DNA of 64,000 nt from Zingiber officinale. Taxonomy: Eukaryota > Streptophyta > Magnoliopsida > Zingiberales > Zingiberaceae. Under the pieces are notes generated by a model that saw only the letters and a list, made by a program, of their open reading frames with translations, was not told where the DNA came from and did not search any database. Shown one piece after another: positions 11,485-22,283 of this stretch (position 1 is the first letter of the stretch; each line of letters opens with the position of its first letter). The position numbers and the translations under genes are program-made. The stretch is taken from the NCBI RefSeq assembly GCF_018446385.1, contig NC_055991.1, forward strand, positions 120,509,794-120,573,793, in the 5' to 3' direction.

Positions 11485-13678
11485 ATGACTAGCACCTCGC
11501 AGCCGACCGGCGGTGCTCCGGGTCTTTGGTACTCGAACATGGAAAGCCGGTTCGACGAGGAGGACGCCTTGCGCCTCACTCGAGCCTATGACCTGCCGAT
11601 CGACCACTAAATAGTGTTAGCCACACCGGCCGATCAGCCTCACGATCCGCCGCCCGGCACTGTTATTTTCTTCCGAGATCAATTTCTGGTCGGACTGCGT
11701 TTTCCACCCCACAAGTTTTTCTTAGAAGTTTGCAATTATTTTCGCATTCCGCTCGGCCAGGTAGTTCCCAACTCTATTAGGCTGCTGAGCGGAGTGATAG
11801 TTTTATTCAAACTGAACGGCATCCCCTTAGAACCAAAAATTTTCCACTACTTTTTTTATCCCAAGCAAGCCGAGTGGGGCACCTTTGTTTTCCAGTCTAG
11901 GATAGGCTTCGTCCTTTTTGATAATATGCCGAGCTCCAACAAACATTGGAAGGAGCATTTTTTCTATATACGTTTTTCCGAGCGGCCAACTTTTCGCACC
12001 AAGTGGCAGACGGCGATGCCATCACAACCGGAGCTCGGCAAATTTAGAGGTGACGCGGCCTACCTTCATGCAGCCGAACGACTAGTTGGCCAGCGCTATC
12101 ATATTGACAAGCTACTCCTCCCGGGAGTAATGCACATATTCGACTTGTCCTCTACCACAGCCGATCTGCCCTGCAGCATGAGTAAGTTTCCTTATCTTCC
12201 CGTTTGTTTTGTTCTAACTGATTTATTTTTTGCTCCTGCAGCTGAAGTCATGTGGCGCGCCAAAGCTACCGAGAAGCTCAAATTGAAGGCCGCTCAGATT
12301 GAGGCGGTGACGAACAAGGAGGCCGCCGAACGGGGCCTTGCTCCAACTGACCCGGCCGGCGAAGAAGGTGAGGGGACACCAACTGTCCCCGAAGCCTCAG
12401 ACGCCCCTGCCTCTCACGATGAGGCCGCGGGCGACATAGCACCTCCTACCGAAGCCGAGGTGGAGGGCCGTTCGGCCGATGATGTGTCGCTACGCGCTCG
12501 GAAACGCCGACGACCAAAATCCGCATCTGCCTCGACTACACTTGATGAGCCACAGCCCGAGCGGGGCGCGGATGCACCGGTGCTGTCCGGGACGGTTTCC
12601 CTCGAGAGTACTCCGACTCCTCATGGTTCTCCGAGGGCCAGCTCTGAGGTGCCGCCGTCCAGCCCTTCAAGAACTTTGCGCCGTATCAGGCGCTTGGGCG
12701 AGTTTCCCTCCTTGTCCACCGGTGGGCCGTCCGGTAAGGCCGACGCTTCCCAGAGCGAGCCGAGCGGCCAAAACTTAATTAAAACCGTTCTGCGCCTTCC
12801 TTCGGAGGCGTACATGGCTGCTGCTGATCGGCCTGTGGTCCCCGAGCAGCAGATTACCTTGACAGGCCCTCTGGCCCAAGCTTGGGTGGACGCTCGGCGT
12901 CGAATAGCCAAGATGACTCCCGGGCAGCTCGGCGACAGCAATCTACAACAGGCCACCGGGGTATGCTCTGTTTCTTTGTTTACGTATTTAAATTATGTTT
13001 TTAACCTGTCCCCATTTGCTAGCAGAACTGGGTGGAGCAGATCGCCATTAGCGATCGATTGGCCGAACTGGAGGACGAGTTGAAAAAACAAAAAGCTGCG
13101 GGGGGTGCCGGGCCGTCGACGGCCGCTCTGGAGAAGGCCAAAAAACTACTGGATGCCGAACGGAAAAGGGCTTCCGATCTGGCGAGCAAGGTCGTTCGGC
13201 ATGAAACGATGATCAAGCAACGAGATAAAGAGATCAAAACGGCGACCACTCGGAAGCAACAGGCCATCAATGTATGGACCACATGAAGGTGGAGATCAGG
13301 GGGCTGGAACAACGCATCAAAGATTTGGACGCCCTGCTAGCCACCGAGAAGGAGAACCGCTCGGCCGATTTCCAAAGATTTGATGGAGATTTGAAGGATC
13401 TTCAGGCCGCCAGCGACGCTGCCCACGCCGCGCTCAAAGAATATAAAGAGGGGGAGTCGGCTCGCTCCGAAGAAGTGAGGAAGGCGTTCCTCCGCTCGGA
13501 AGACTTCGGAGAGAAGTTTACCGACAAGATATCCCTCACTTTCGAGGAGGCGATTAAGGCAGCGGTGGACTATCTGAAGACCAAAGGCCACCTGCCTGCC
13601 AAGCTGACCATCCCCCCCGAGGACCTCGCGAGCGTGATGGACGACATCCCCGACGCTCTTTTTGATTTTGATGTGTGA
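11485..13678 (+). pseudogene. Spliced gag-like / coiled-coil protein of the non-autonomous element, copy 1
   Basis: The ATG at 11,485 opens a frame that runs with an in-frame TAA at 11,608-11,610. It resumes as a conserved N-terminal domain (VIFFRDQF...LEVCNYFRIPLGQVVPNS...LPSSNKHWK) resembling the plant 'putative gypsy-type transposon' family (PF04195-like, from memory). Intron 1 is 12,182-12,241 (60 bp, GTAAGT...CAG). A Pro/Ser/Glu-rich linker follows, then intron 2 (about 12,961-13,025), then a long Lys/Glu/Ala-rich coiled coil. A one-base frame change near 13,265-13,276 splits the coiled coil, and the rest is in the frame ending at 13,678. Aligning with copy 2 supports the introns and shows that both copies carry independent breaks. 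The product was probably a structural or accessory protein; its function is unknown. Confidence 0.75.
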
Positions 13679-14084
13679 GGAGCGTTTTTATGAACTTTTT
13701 TGTATTCCCTCCGTTCGGCCCAACTTATCTCTGTAATGACTTATTTGATTTACCTAATGAGTAATAGATGACCTTCTGCTCCTTTCACTTCTGTTTTAGC
13801 AAGGCATTTTTCTGTTGTCACGCCAAAGTGTTCTTTATATCCTTTCCGCTCGGCACCACGCTTCTGTCCGGCTCAATTCGATCGTCTTAATGACATCTAT
13901 CATGCGACCGCGTAACTGCTAGGCTTTCGAACGTAAACGCTCGGCATTTACATGCTAATATCCCTAACTTCCACTGACCCACTTTTTCTTTGTGCCTTAC
14001 CCCCAAAGGGTTTTTCCGTACATTTTTGATAAGCGAGCCGCTCAGCCGTATAACCAGGCTATCGTTGATTGCATCATGTGACTG
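13679..14084 (+). other. Noncoding tail between gene and array, copy 1
   Basis: Repeats phrases such as 'ccgctcgg' but has no ORF of note. It probably includes the 3' UTR of the internal gene. Confidence 0.5.
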
Positions 14085-15035
14085 GCTATCCGCTCGGATG
14101 TTTTTAGGCGCCGGCTCGTCTCTCGATATTTAACGTCGGAGATCGACGGTCCTCCGCTCGGACGTTTATAGACGCCGGCTCGTCTCTCGATATTTAACGT
14201 CGGAGCTCGACGGTCCTCCGCTCGGACGTTTATAGACGCCGGCTCGTCTCTCGATATTTAACGTCGGAGCTCGACGGTCCTCCGCTCGGACGTTTATAGA
14301 CGCCGGCTCGTCTCTCGATATTTAACGTCGGAGCTCGACGGTCTTCGCGGCTAACTTCGATACTGCCGATCGGCGTAACCCTTAGCCATCCTTTGAATTA
14401 ATTTCGCTTCCTGCATTCAAGGACGCGGGCGACTGAATTTACGCTGCGTTCATTTAACGTTGGATCTCGAAGGTCTTCCGCTCGGAGGATTTATAGACGC
14501 CGGCTCGTCTCTCGATATTTAACGTCGGAGCTCGACGGTCTTCCGCTCGGAGGATTTATAGACGCCGGCTCGTCTCTCGATATTTAACGTCGGAGCTCGA
14601 CGGTCTTCTGCTCGGACATTTATAGACAGCTCGACGGTCTTCCGCTCGGAGGATTTATAGACGCCGGCTCGTCTCTCGATATTTAACGTCGGAGCTCGAC
14701 GGTCTTCCGCTCGGAGGATTTATAGACGCCGGCTCGTCTCTCGATATTTAACGTCGGAGCTCGACGGTCTTCCGCTCGGACATTTATAGACGCCGGCTCG
14801 TCTCTCGATATTTAACGTCGGAGCTCGATGGTCCTCCGCTCGGACGTTTATAGACGCCGGCTCGTCTCTCGATATTTAACGTCGGAGCTCGACGGTCCTC
14901 CGCTCGGACGTTTATAGACGCCGGCTCGTCTCTCGATATTTAACGTCGGCGCTCGACGGTTTTCCGCTCGGACGTTTATAGACGCCGGCTCGTCTCTCGA
15001 TATTTAACGTCGGAGCTCGACGGCCTTTACGGCTA
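14085..15035 (+). repeat. 64-bp tandem array
   Basis: The unit starts 'gacgtttatagacgccggct' and ends 'ctcgacggtcctccgctcg'. Starts at 14,161, 14,225 and 14,289 give an exact 64-bp period. There are roughly 13-14 copies, with a non-repeat break at about 14,345-14,470 and one shortened copy near 14,620. An array of this kind near the 3' LTR is typical of Tat/Ogre-type gypsy relatives. There is no spacer/repeat structure that would suggest anything else. Confidence 0.95.
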
Positions 15036-15043
15036 ACTTTAAC

Positions 15044-15603
15044 TGAAATAGCTCCTACACGCCTATCGAGGCGCGTGCGTATCCGCAGCCCATGCCTCGG
15101 TGTGTGCCTGTCAGAAAACTTACCTGACGCCATACTGCAACAGTCCCATCGCGCCTTCGATGGGACAACAAGACACCCCGTTGTCAGACTAGGAGTATGG
15201 CTTAGTCATGTGACTTGACGGCTATCAGGAGATGTTCCTGTTCTCCTTTACCGCCGGCCGGGACGTACGTCCGGCCGGACGGAGAACATCGTCCGAACGG
15301 CCTTCATCCCCTGCGCCGGCCGGACGACCCTCACATCTCGCCTGTCGCTTGTGCTGAGATGCCGGGGAGACTTCCAGGCGAGTGAATTCTTCTCGGCTCT
15401 GAGACATTGTTTCATTGAGCGTCGGAACCCCAACCCGGTCAGGGTGCCTTTTACTACCGAATGTCCATTGGTCAGCCGATCGGCCTTATCCATTTCTTCC
15501 AAGTCCGGTCGGCTCACCCTTCTCCGGCGGGCTACTTGGCCATTTGACCTCCACGTGGCGTTGACCCCTCGTTAGGGAGTCCCGGGCTCTTACCACCGGA
15601 TCA
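15044..15603 (+). repeat. 3' LTR of copy 1, lacking its first ~227 bp
   Basis: Matches the 5' LTR from 10,271 ('tgaaagagctcctacac') to its end, with scattered differences and a small deletion in the 'ccggccgg' region. The first 227 bp are missing; the sequence passes directly from the tandem array into LTR. Confidence 0.88.
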
Positions 15604-15635
15604 TACCCTTTTCTAAACAGAACCGACCACGTGAA

Positions 15636-15688
15636 CACTTGGTTAGCCGCGCATGGGTTAAGGCTTGGCTCGTGGGTTCAAATCTCGG
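15636..15688 (+). promoter_or_regulatory. tRNA-like (Pol III A/B-box-like) module 1 in the long LTR
   Basis: Begins 'cacttggttagcc' and ends 'gggttcaaatctcgg'. The latter is a near-perfect B box (GGTTCRANNCC-type). At about 53 nt it is too short to be a tRNA and no cloverleaf is possible. Activity is inference. Confidence 0.45.
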
Positions 15689-15781
15689 CTGCAACCCTTT
15701 TCCTTCTTATTATTTCCTGTTATTAACTTCTACTACATAAATACATTTCATTCTTCTTTTAATCAGCAATGATTGCTTGCA

Positions 15782-15843
15782 CACTTGGTCAGCTAGACTC
15801 GCTTAAAGCTTGGTTTGGCCGGAGGTCTCGGGTTCGAATCTCG
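15782..15843 (+). promoter_or_regulatory. tRNA-like (Pol III A/B-box-like) module 2 in the long LTR
   Basis: Begins 'cacttggtcagctagactc' and ends 'gggttcgaatctcg', the same start and end as module 1, 146 bp further on. A run of T (about 15,851-15,857) follows, as at Pol III terminators. The 309-bp element at 33,377 carries a similar module. Confidence 0.45.
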
Positions 15844-16023
15844 ACTTAGACTTTTTTTATCGAAACTTCTTTCGTTTAGTAAAAATAACAAACGACTTCC
15901 AAAAATTACGTAAAAATACTCTAAAAATTTCTAAAAATCCCTAGAATATTGCTATAGCATTTTTAAATATTTTTAAATTACTATTAGGACTCCAAATATT
16001 AAATTTTGGGGTGTTACATTAAA

Positions 16024-17115
16024 CTATTTTATTTAAATAAACTACTACTTTGTGCTTAAATTCCATAATTATAAGCTCTACCTGAGAATCTAAATGTTTG
16101 AGAACTTGAATCCTAATTTTAAAATATATTGACTAATATACCACGGATATGCTACATTTCTTGTATTTCCAAGAAAATACTAAAGGAGAACTGTTTGATC
16201 ATTGATATGTGTCGATGATGTAAAATAACACATCCATGATGCCTTCTTTTCTTTGTGGATGTTTCAAAAAAACTGTTAAAGTGACCTAACACGTTGTTCC
16301 AATGTAGTCTCTGTCCCAACTGGTTCGGCCTTTGCAAATCTGATGGTTTCGAAGGTGATACCTTTGCGGATAATTTAACAGCAGAGGATGAACCACCCAA
16401 CCCACTTGCTTCCATCATTATGAAAGGAGAGTATTGATAGAAACCTTAAACTTCACAGTAGAGGATGAACCACCCAGTCCACTTGCTTCCGTTGGAAACG
16501 CTTGATGTTGCCTAACGGACACACGAAGACACTTAAGTAGTCTTTTGGTGGGGATGATCTCGCAACTAAAATTGTGCAAAAGATTTTCGCTATCAGAGAG
16601 TTAAGAAAAGTACGCAGGTTGCACGGGTTGAGAGAGGGAGAGAGAAATATATTGACACCATCAGCATCCGAACCATCAATGATTTTTTTAAATCTAAACA
16701 ATTCAATGTGCTTCGGAAGCATTAGAAAATGGGGTGAGAAAATATCATGTTGGCGGAAAGGGTATAATAGGAATTTCACATTTTATAATACACCTTTTAG
16801 TACTTGTAAAAGCATGATACGTCTTTTAGTAAATATCATACTCTACATAATCCTTTTGGTAGTATGTCGATTATTCTTGTATTAACCTTTTATAATACTT
16901 TGATATCATTTTAAAAAATATATGGTACTATAATACATCTAAATTATAATTTAATAGTCGAGATTATATAGCTTTGAATTAACATTTATCATACTTGAAA
17001 TATACGATTCTGTTATTAAGAACTAGAGATTCTTTATGCTGATTAAATTGATCAATTATTAACTGACATAAAAATAAAGAATATTTTTTAAAGAAAAAAC
17101 TAGTTTATTTGTGTG
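16024..17115. other. Unassigned stretch between two elements
   Basis: A 35-bp segment ('gaggatgaaccaccca') is repeated at 16,379-16,414 and 16,456-16,490. On the minus strand this reads EASGLGGSSS twice, so a broken coding exon is possible. ORFs of 88-108 residues here are not recognised. Confidence 0.35.
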
Positions 17116-17985
17116 TGATCCCATCTAAAATCGGAGGAGATGATATACTGGGCAAGTGACTTTGATGTTGACTGGAAGAAGAATTTGTGTTGGAAGATAG
17201 TGTTGAGCGATCGTCTTTGCACATACCAAAGAGAGAGCAAAGGGGAACATTAGAGCGATAACCAGGAATGAGGTCCCTGGTGCAGATACTCTGACGCTAA
17301 AGTCAAAACAATAGCACTGACAAAAAGTGTCGAAGAAGAGGAGCAGTAGAAAAGTAGTATGGATGCGTATGTGCATGCGCATAAGTGAGCGTACCTGGCC
17401 AATGGAGAGGACCCCTTTTTATACTGCCTCTTATAACCTCCGCAACTAAATAAGGCGGCAAAGAATATCTAGTGTAAGAATGTGTCGAGAGATGGAAGAT
17501 GTACAGTCATAATCTGAAGAACCTTATGTTACATGTATATGAATCATTTTTTATAACCTTCGTAATAATACGGCTGAGAATATATGATGTCAGATAATGA
17601 AAGATGTACAATCACCCTCATAAGAAGGTTCCGTTGCATAAATATGTCAGAGTATTGGAATATTCCCTAATAGGTAATCGTTATTCTCTGACAGATTGTT
17701 GTAATTTCCTGACAATGATGTCCCTTGAAGGTAGTCCGACCGGCTCTGCCTCTAGACAGATATACACTGAGAGATTTGCATAGGAAAAGTGGGGAGCTAA
17801 GCCTGTATTCCTGACTGGCTTTAGAGCCTGGCCCCTTATGTCCGATAGGCTATAGGGCCGCTCGGGTTTATATTGAGAACCTTACATTGGAAGAGTGGGG
17901 ATCTGGGCCCTGTAAATCTGACCGGCTCTATGCACGCTCGGGTTTATGTTGGAAACCCTACTTCTGAGAGGTGATTCGTTTGGAT
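17116..17985 (-). repeat. 3' LTR (minus-strand sense) of the gypsy-type element
   Basis: Pairs with 21,117-21,830. The right boundary is approximate because the last ~150 bp of the two copies have drifted or been rearranged. Confidence 0.65.
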
Positions 17986-18231
17986 ACGTATACTTGGATT
18001 TTGATTGTTACCTCACCTTGACTTTAACTATCACATCATCTTGATAATCAATTCCACATTACCTCTGGATCCACTCATAACATACCATATCACTAACCTC
18101 CCATCCAAATCTAGTCAAAGAAGGTTCATGGTTGATTGACTAGACCCGAGTTTTATTTCCACCTAATAACCCAATCGGTTGGTTCGACCAGATGGTCATG
18201 CTTTTAATCACCCATTAATGTTACAGTCATC

Positions 18232-19390
18232 GCTTATAACTCGACCAAACGACTCGAGATACTAGAATATAGGCGCAAGAGCATGCTCGCTTATAACTCG
18301 ACCGAACAACACGAGAGTCTAGAATATAAGCGTGAGAGCATGTTCCCTTATAACTCGACCGAGAGGCTCGAGAGTCTGGGACATAAGTGCAAGAGCATGC
18401 TCACTTATTACTCGGTCAAGCGGCTCAAGAGTCTAGAGCATAGGTTCGAGAGCATGGTCACTTATAACTCGGCCGAGCGACTCGAGAGTCTGGAACATAG
18501 GTACCAGAGTAAACTCGCTTATGACTCGGTCGAGCAGCTCAAGAGTCAGGAATATAGGCGCGAGAGCATGCTCACTTATAACTCGGTTAAAAGTCACGAG
18601 AGTCTGGAATATCAGCACAAGAGCATGCTCACTTATGACTTGGACAAACGACATGAGAGTCTATAATATAGGCGCAAAAACATACTCGCTTATAATTCGA
18701 CCAGGTGGAACGAGAGTCTAAAACATAGACGATAAAGTATGCTCTCTTATAACTCGATCGGGCGACATGAGAGTCTAGAATATAGACGTGAAAGTATGCT
18801 CACATAACTCGGCTGAATGACAAGAGAGTCTGGAATATAGGCGCGAGAGCATGCTTACTTATAACTTGGCCAAACAATACGAGAGTCCAGAATATAGGCG
18901 TGAGAGCGTGCTCATTTATAACTCGGCCGAATAGCTCAATAATTTGAAATATAGGCGCGAGAGCATGCTCGCTTATAACTCGGTCGAGCAGTTTGAGAGT
19001 TTGGAATATAGGCATGAGAGCATGCTCACTTATAACTTGGTCAAATGACACAAGAGTCTAAAACATAGGCGCGAGAGTAAGCTCGCTTATAACTCGGTCA
19101 AGCGACACGAGAGTCTGGGACAGGCGTGAGGGGCAAGCTCGCTTATAACTCAGTCGGCCAGCACGAGAATCTAGTATGTAGGTGCGAGAGAAGGCTCGTT
19201 TATAACTCAGTCGGGTGGCATGAGAGTCTGGGACATGCGTGAGAGAAGATTCACTTATAACTCGGTCAGTCGCCACGAGAGTCTGGTACATATGCATGAG
19301 AGCAAGCTCGATTATAACTCGGTCAGGCTGCACGAGAGTCTGAGACAGACGCAAGGGCAGAGTCACTTATAACTCAGCCGAGTGACACGA
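18232..19390. repeat. 57-bp tandem array, about 20 copies
   Basis: The unit starts 'cttataactcggtcgagc', contains 'gagagtctggaatatagg' and ends 'gagcatgctca'. Starts at 18,290, 18,347 and 18,404 give a 57-bp period. Copies diverge by about 10-25%. ORFs on both strands through this region are repeat peptides. Confidence 0.95.
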
Positions 19391-19394
19391 GGGT

Positions 19395-19665
19395 CTGGAA
19401 TATGGGCACGGTGTATAACCCGAATGCCTTGGAGAGTGGGAGGCACAGTGTATGACCTTGAATGTCTTGGAGAACTAGAAGCACGGTGTATGACTCAAAT
19501 ACCTTGGAGAGCTAGAGGAACGATGTATGACCAAAATACTTTAGATTTTGGAGGCACGGTGTATGACTCGAATGCCTTAAAGAACTAGAGACACAATGTA
19601 TGACCAGAATGTCTTGGAGAGCTGGAGACACAGTGTATGACTCAAATGTCATGGAGATTGGACTT
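19395..19665. repeat. ~38-bp tandem array, about 7 copies
   Basis: The unit is built on 'ggcacggtgtatgactcgaa' plus 'tgccttggagagctagag'. It abuts the 57-bp array and shares no obvious sequence with it. Confidence 0.88.
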
Positions 19666-19759
19666 TCCACATTGTTAAAAATAGAGATATATTTTAAATT
19701 TTAAAATATAAAATCTAAATTTTAGACTTATCTATTGAGCTGGCCAGAGAGAATAATAT

Positions 19760-21063
19760 CAAACTGTTAAACAGGGACAGAGGAGCCGCTTGGTATGGCT
19801 GAGCTACTAGTTGGAGTTACCGAGTGGACGATCGATTGAAATTTATCTCGAATGAGGATGTTGATCAGATGTTTAGTCTGAACATTAGACTTCCCACTAT
19901 GTTCTTGAGGGAGATCCTTGAGAGGGGAGCGAGGATGATCCCTTAATCGCTTCTCCTGACTCCACCATTCGACGAAGCATCTTGGCATGCTGATGATAAT
20001 CACTAGTAGCATGGTGAGAGGATTGATGGTAATCAAAAAAATATCTACGCCTTTCAAATGGTGACTGATCCACTTACCCATTGCTCTCTCTTCCTAGACC
20101 CGCAGGGGATTTGGGCGAGGGTCTCTGGGGCATTCCGGAGACGATGGTGGTCTCCGATCGGCTTGGTTGATCGGAGCTGAGACAGTCTCCTCCTTTTTTA
20201 GGATGGCATGAACTTCCTCTACATTAATGTATTAATGTATTTGATTGTTTTCCTCAACAGGTCTTCGAAGTCCTTTATGAGCTTTCTGACAAGGACTTGG
20301 AAGAACTCTCATTTTAAAAGGTCATGGGAGAAGACACTTATTAATATCTTGGAAGTGATGAACGGATCATCTAGTGCTACTTGGTTGAATCGTTTGATGT
20401 ATGCTCGCAGGGATTCCTTAGCCCCTTGCTTGAGCGAGAACATACTCAAACTGGTCTTTGAATACCTCTTGCTACTGGCAAAATGGTGCTAGTGAAAGAT
20501 GACTACATTTTCAAACTTGAGTGATGGTCTTCTAGATTGGTAGCTCCTCCGTATTCTCCGATCGTCAAGGGTCGGAAATGGCTTAGCAATCTGTCCTCCC
20601 AAATTTCTTGAGAGAACGACAAGTTTATTCACTCGAGGGGAACCATTAGGGACCTGAGTTTCTCCCTTTTACGAATCCCGAGCGGGTGCATCCTCAAAAG
20701 ATGATCCTTGGAGCCTTTTCGCTAGGTCCATCTCGTCAGAGGGCGTGTGAAACAATGTCTAGTGATATGCGACCATGGACGGGGGTACAGGAGGAAGACT
20801 AATCGATTGTGCAGACGCTTGCATGAAGCCAACCGTCGATGGAGGAGGAACCAGATGGAACCCAATTGGACCTTCTACTCGGGTCCCTCGTTCGATATGA
20901 GGGCTCTCCCTTGAGGCAATCGGGTCGTTTGGTAAAGACCCTCGGTTGCTGCTTGTTGTTGTTGTTGCTATTGCTGCAATAACTTCTGCGCCCGGGCAGC
21001 TATTAGCAACTCCAGATCTTCTTGTGGCAAGGTAACTATGGTGACTTGTCCAGTTTCATTCAT
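19760..21063 (-). pseudogene. Ty3/gypsy gag remnant
   Basis: On the minus strand an ATG at 21,063 begins NETGQVTIVTLPQEDLELL and soon meets stops. Further on, about 20,480-20,320 reads a peptide with KTSLS and then SLKQGAKESLRAYIKRFNQ, the hallmark block of plant Ty3/gypsy gag (Retrotrans_gag, PF03732-like). Remnants of the following region continue to about 19,760. Multiple stops and frame changes are present. The two plus-strand ORFs overlapping it are shadows. Confidence 0.72.
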
Positions 21064-21116
21064 CTCCGCCGTTCAGATTCAAGTGAAGTTCCTACAAATG
21101 ATGCAGACGCTAAATT

Positions 21117-21830
21117 TGATCTCGTCTGAAATTGAGGGAGATGAGGTACTGGGCAGGCGCCTCTAATGTTGTCTAAGAGAAGAATGAGCTGGAAGATAGA
21201 GCTGGGTGATCCTCTTTGCGTATACCAAAGAGAGCGCAAAGGGGAAGCTTAAAGAGAGAACCAGGGAGGGGGTTCCTGGAGCAGGTACTCCGATGCTCAA
21301 GTAAGAGCAGTAGCATCGACAAAAAGGGTCGAAGAAGAGGAGCAGTACAAGAGTAGTATGGATGCGCATGTATGTGAGCGTATCTAACCAACGGAAAGAA
21401 CCTTTTTTATACTGCCTCTCACAATCTCTGCAATTAATAAGACGACAAAGAATATCTGATATCAAATTGTGTCAGGGTATGGAAGATATACAATCACCTT
21501 TCGAAGAAGCTTATATTACATGTATATAAACCGTCTTTTATAACTTTCACAATAATACAAGAATATTTGATATTAGGTAATCGAAGATGTACAACCATCC
21601 TCATAAGAAGATTTCATTACATGTATACATCAAAATCAAAATATTCTCCGTTAAATATATATTATTCTCTAACCGATTATATATTGTCCCTTGTAAATGG
21701 TCCAACTGACTTTAAGTCCGAGCATATATATATATATATATATATTAAAAAAACTAATAGGAAGCTAATCTCATATGCTGGGAACCTTACATTTTGAAAG
21801 AAGGGAAGGAATCAGCTCATAACATCCTGT
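21117..21830 (-). repeat. 5' LTR (minus-strand sense) of the gypsy-type element
   Basis: Its inner edge at 21,117 is followed (minus sense) by 'aatttagcgtctgcatcatt' and, 54 bp on, the gag ATG. Contains a short (AT)n at about 21,725-21,744. Confidence 0.65.
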
Positions 21831-21890
21831 ATCAGGGTGTCTCGAGCCAATACAAAATTCAACTCTAATTAACTTTTTTTTATTTATTAT

Positions 21891-22127
21891 ACATAACGCT
21901 TGAAATGTATTTACTTGAAATGAAATAATCTTTTTTATGTGATTATGAATAAGACCTGTATGATCTAAAAGGTCTTAACCTCATATCCTGATTTTTACAG
22001 AAGCCGCCACATAACGCTTGAAATGTATTTACTTGAACTGAAATAATCTTTATTATGTGATTATGAATAAGACTTGTATAATCTAAAAGGCCTTAACCTC
22101 ATATCCTGAGTTTTTACAGAAGCCGCT
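21891..22127. repeat. 118-bp tandem duplication downstream of the glycosyltransferase gene
   Basis: Copy 1 is 21,891-22,008 and copy 2 is 22,009-22,127. Both start 'acataacgcttgaaatg' and end 'tttacagaagccgc', with about six differences. It lies about 160-390 bp beyond the stop codon of the minus-strand gene, so it could be in the 3' UTR or just past it. Confidence 0.93.
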
Positions 22128-22283
22128 CCTCCTCTCATGCATCAGTCCGCCGTCGTCGGAAATTTACATGGGCGGCGTTAGATCTCCCGGCCGGCAATTT
22201 CTTATTCGCACCTCCAGTGTCCGCCGCCCCCACCGCGACCACCGCGTTTGGCAACATTGCCTCCTCGGAGCCTGGCATCCAAT

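Larger units (their letters stand above)
10044..15603 (+). mobile_element. Non-autonomous gypsy-type LTR element, copy 1
   Basis: It starts TGATCCTGTCC and ends ACCGGATCA, flanked by TACCC on both sides (10,039-10,043 and 15,604-15,608). Contents in order: 5' LTR, a leader, one degenerate spliced gene for a gag-like coiled-coil protein, a noncoding tail with a 64-bp tandem array, and a 5'-truncated 3' LTR. No protease, reverse transcriptase or integrase is present, so it must have depended on another element. A second copy starts at 51,842. Confidence 0.88.
6345..16018. mobile_element. Long LTR (probable solo LTR, gypsy type), split by a nested element
   Basis: It begins TGTAACGACCACCC and ends GGGGTGTTACA, and is flanked on both sides by TTAAA (6340-6344 and 16019-16023). 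Removing the nested element at 10,044-15,603 leaves about 4.1 kb with no gag-pol ORF. TG...CA ends plus a perfect 5-bp duplication are the hallmark of LTR-element integration; with no second LTR or coding region, a solo LTR left by recombination is the simplest reading. The internal 'gcaagcgctatctaac' region and long length resemble LTRs of the Tekay/Del type of Ty3/gypsy, but that lineage call is tentative. Confidence 0.72.
17116..21830 (-). mobile_element. Decayed Ty3/gypsy-type element on the minus strand
   Basis: The same ~300-bp sequence occurs in direct orientation from 17,116 and from 21,117 (shared 'tactgggcaagtgac'/'tactgggcaggcgcc', 'ataccaaagagagcgcaaagg', 'gtcgaagaagaggagcagta'), then diverges but keeps matching phrases to about 17,980 and 21,830. 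These are the LTRs. Both left ends read TGATC, the CA end of a minus-strand LTR. Between them, on the minus strand, gag remnants come first and tandem arrays lie next to the far LTR. No pol was found. The outer right end is uncertain and I found no clear target-site duplication. Confidence 0.75.

Noticed and set aside
11059..11607. 182-residue minus-strand frame upstream of the gag-like gene
   Set aside because: It is antisense to the leader and first exon of the element's own gene, basic and low in hydrophobic residues, with no domain seen.
14085..15035. Regular 64-bp array as a CRISPR or satellite centromere
   Set aside because: There are no spacers, and it is confined to one retroelement. 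Too few copies for a centromeric satellite.
15636..15843. tRNA genes in the long LTR
   Set aside because: B-box-like sequence is present, but the segments are only 53-62 nt, with no acceptor stem or anticodon arm that would pair.
16574..16885. 103-residue plus-strand ORF with a hydrophobic C-terminus
   Set aside because: No recognisable motif. The hydrophobic end comes from AT-rich sequence, and the complementary strand is also open.
18232..19390. CRISPR-like regular array
   Set aside because: Units are contiguous 57-bp direct repeats with no unique spacers, copies drift, and the setting is a plant retroelement.
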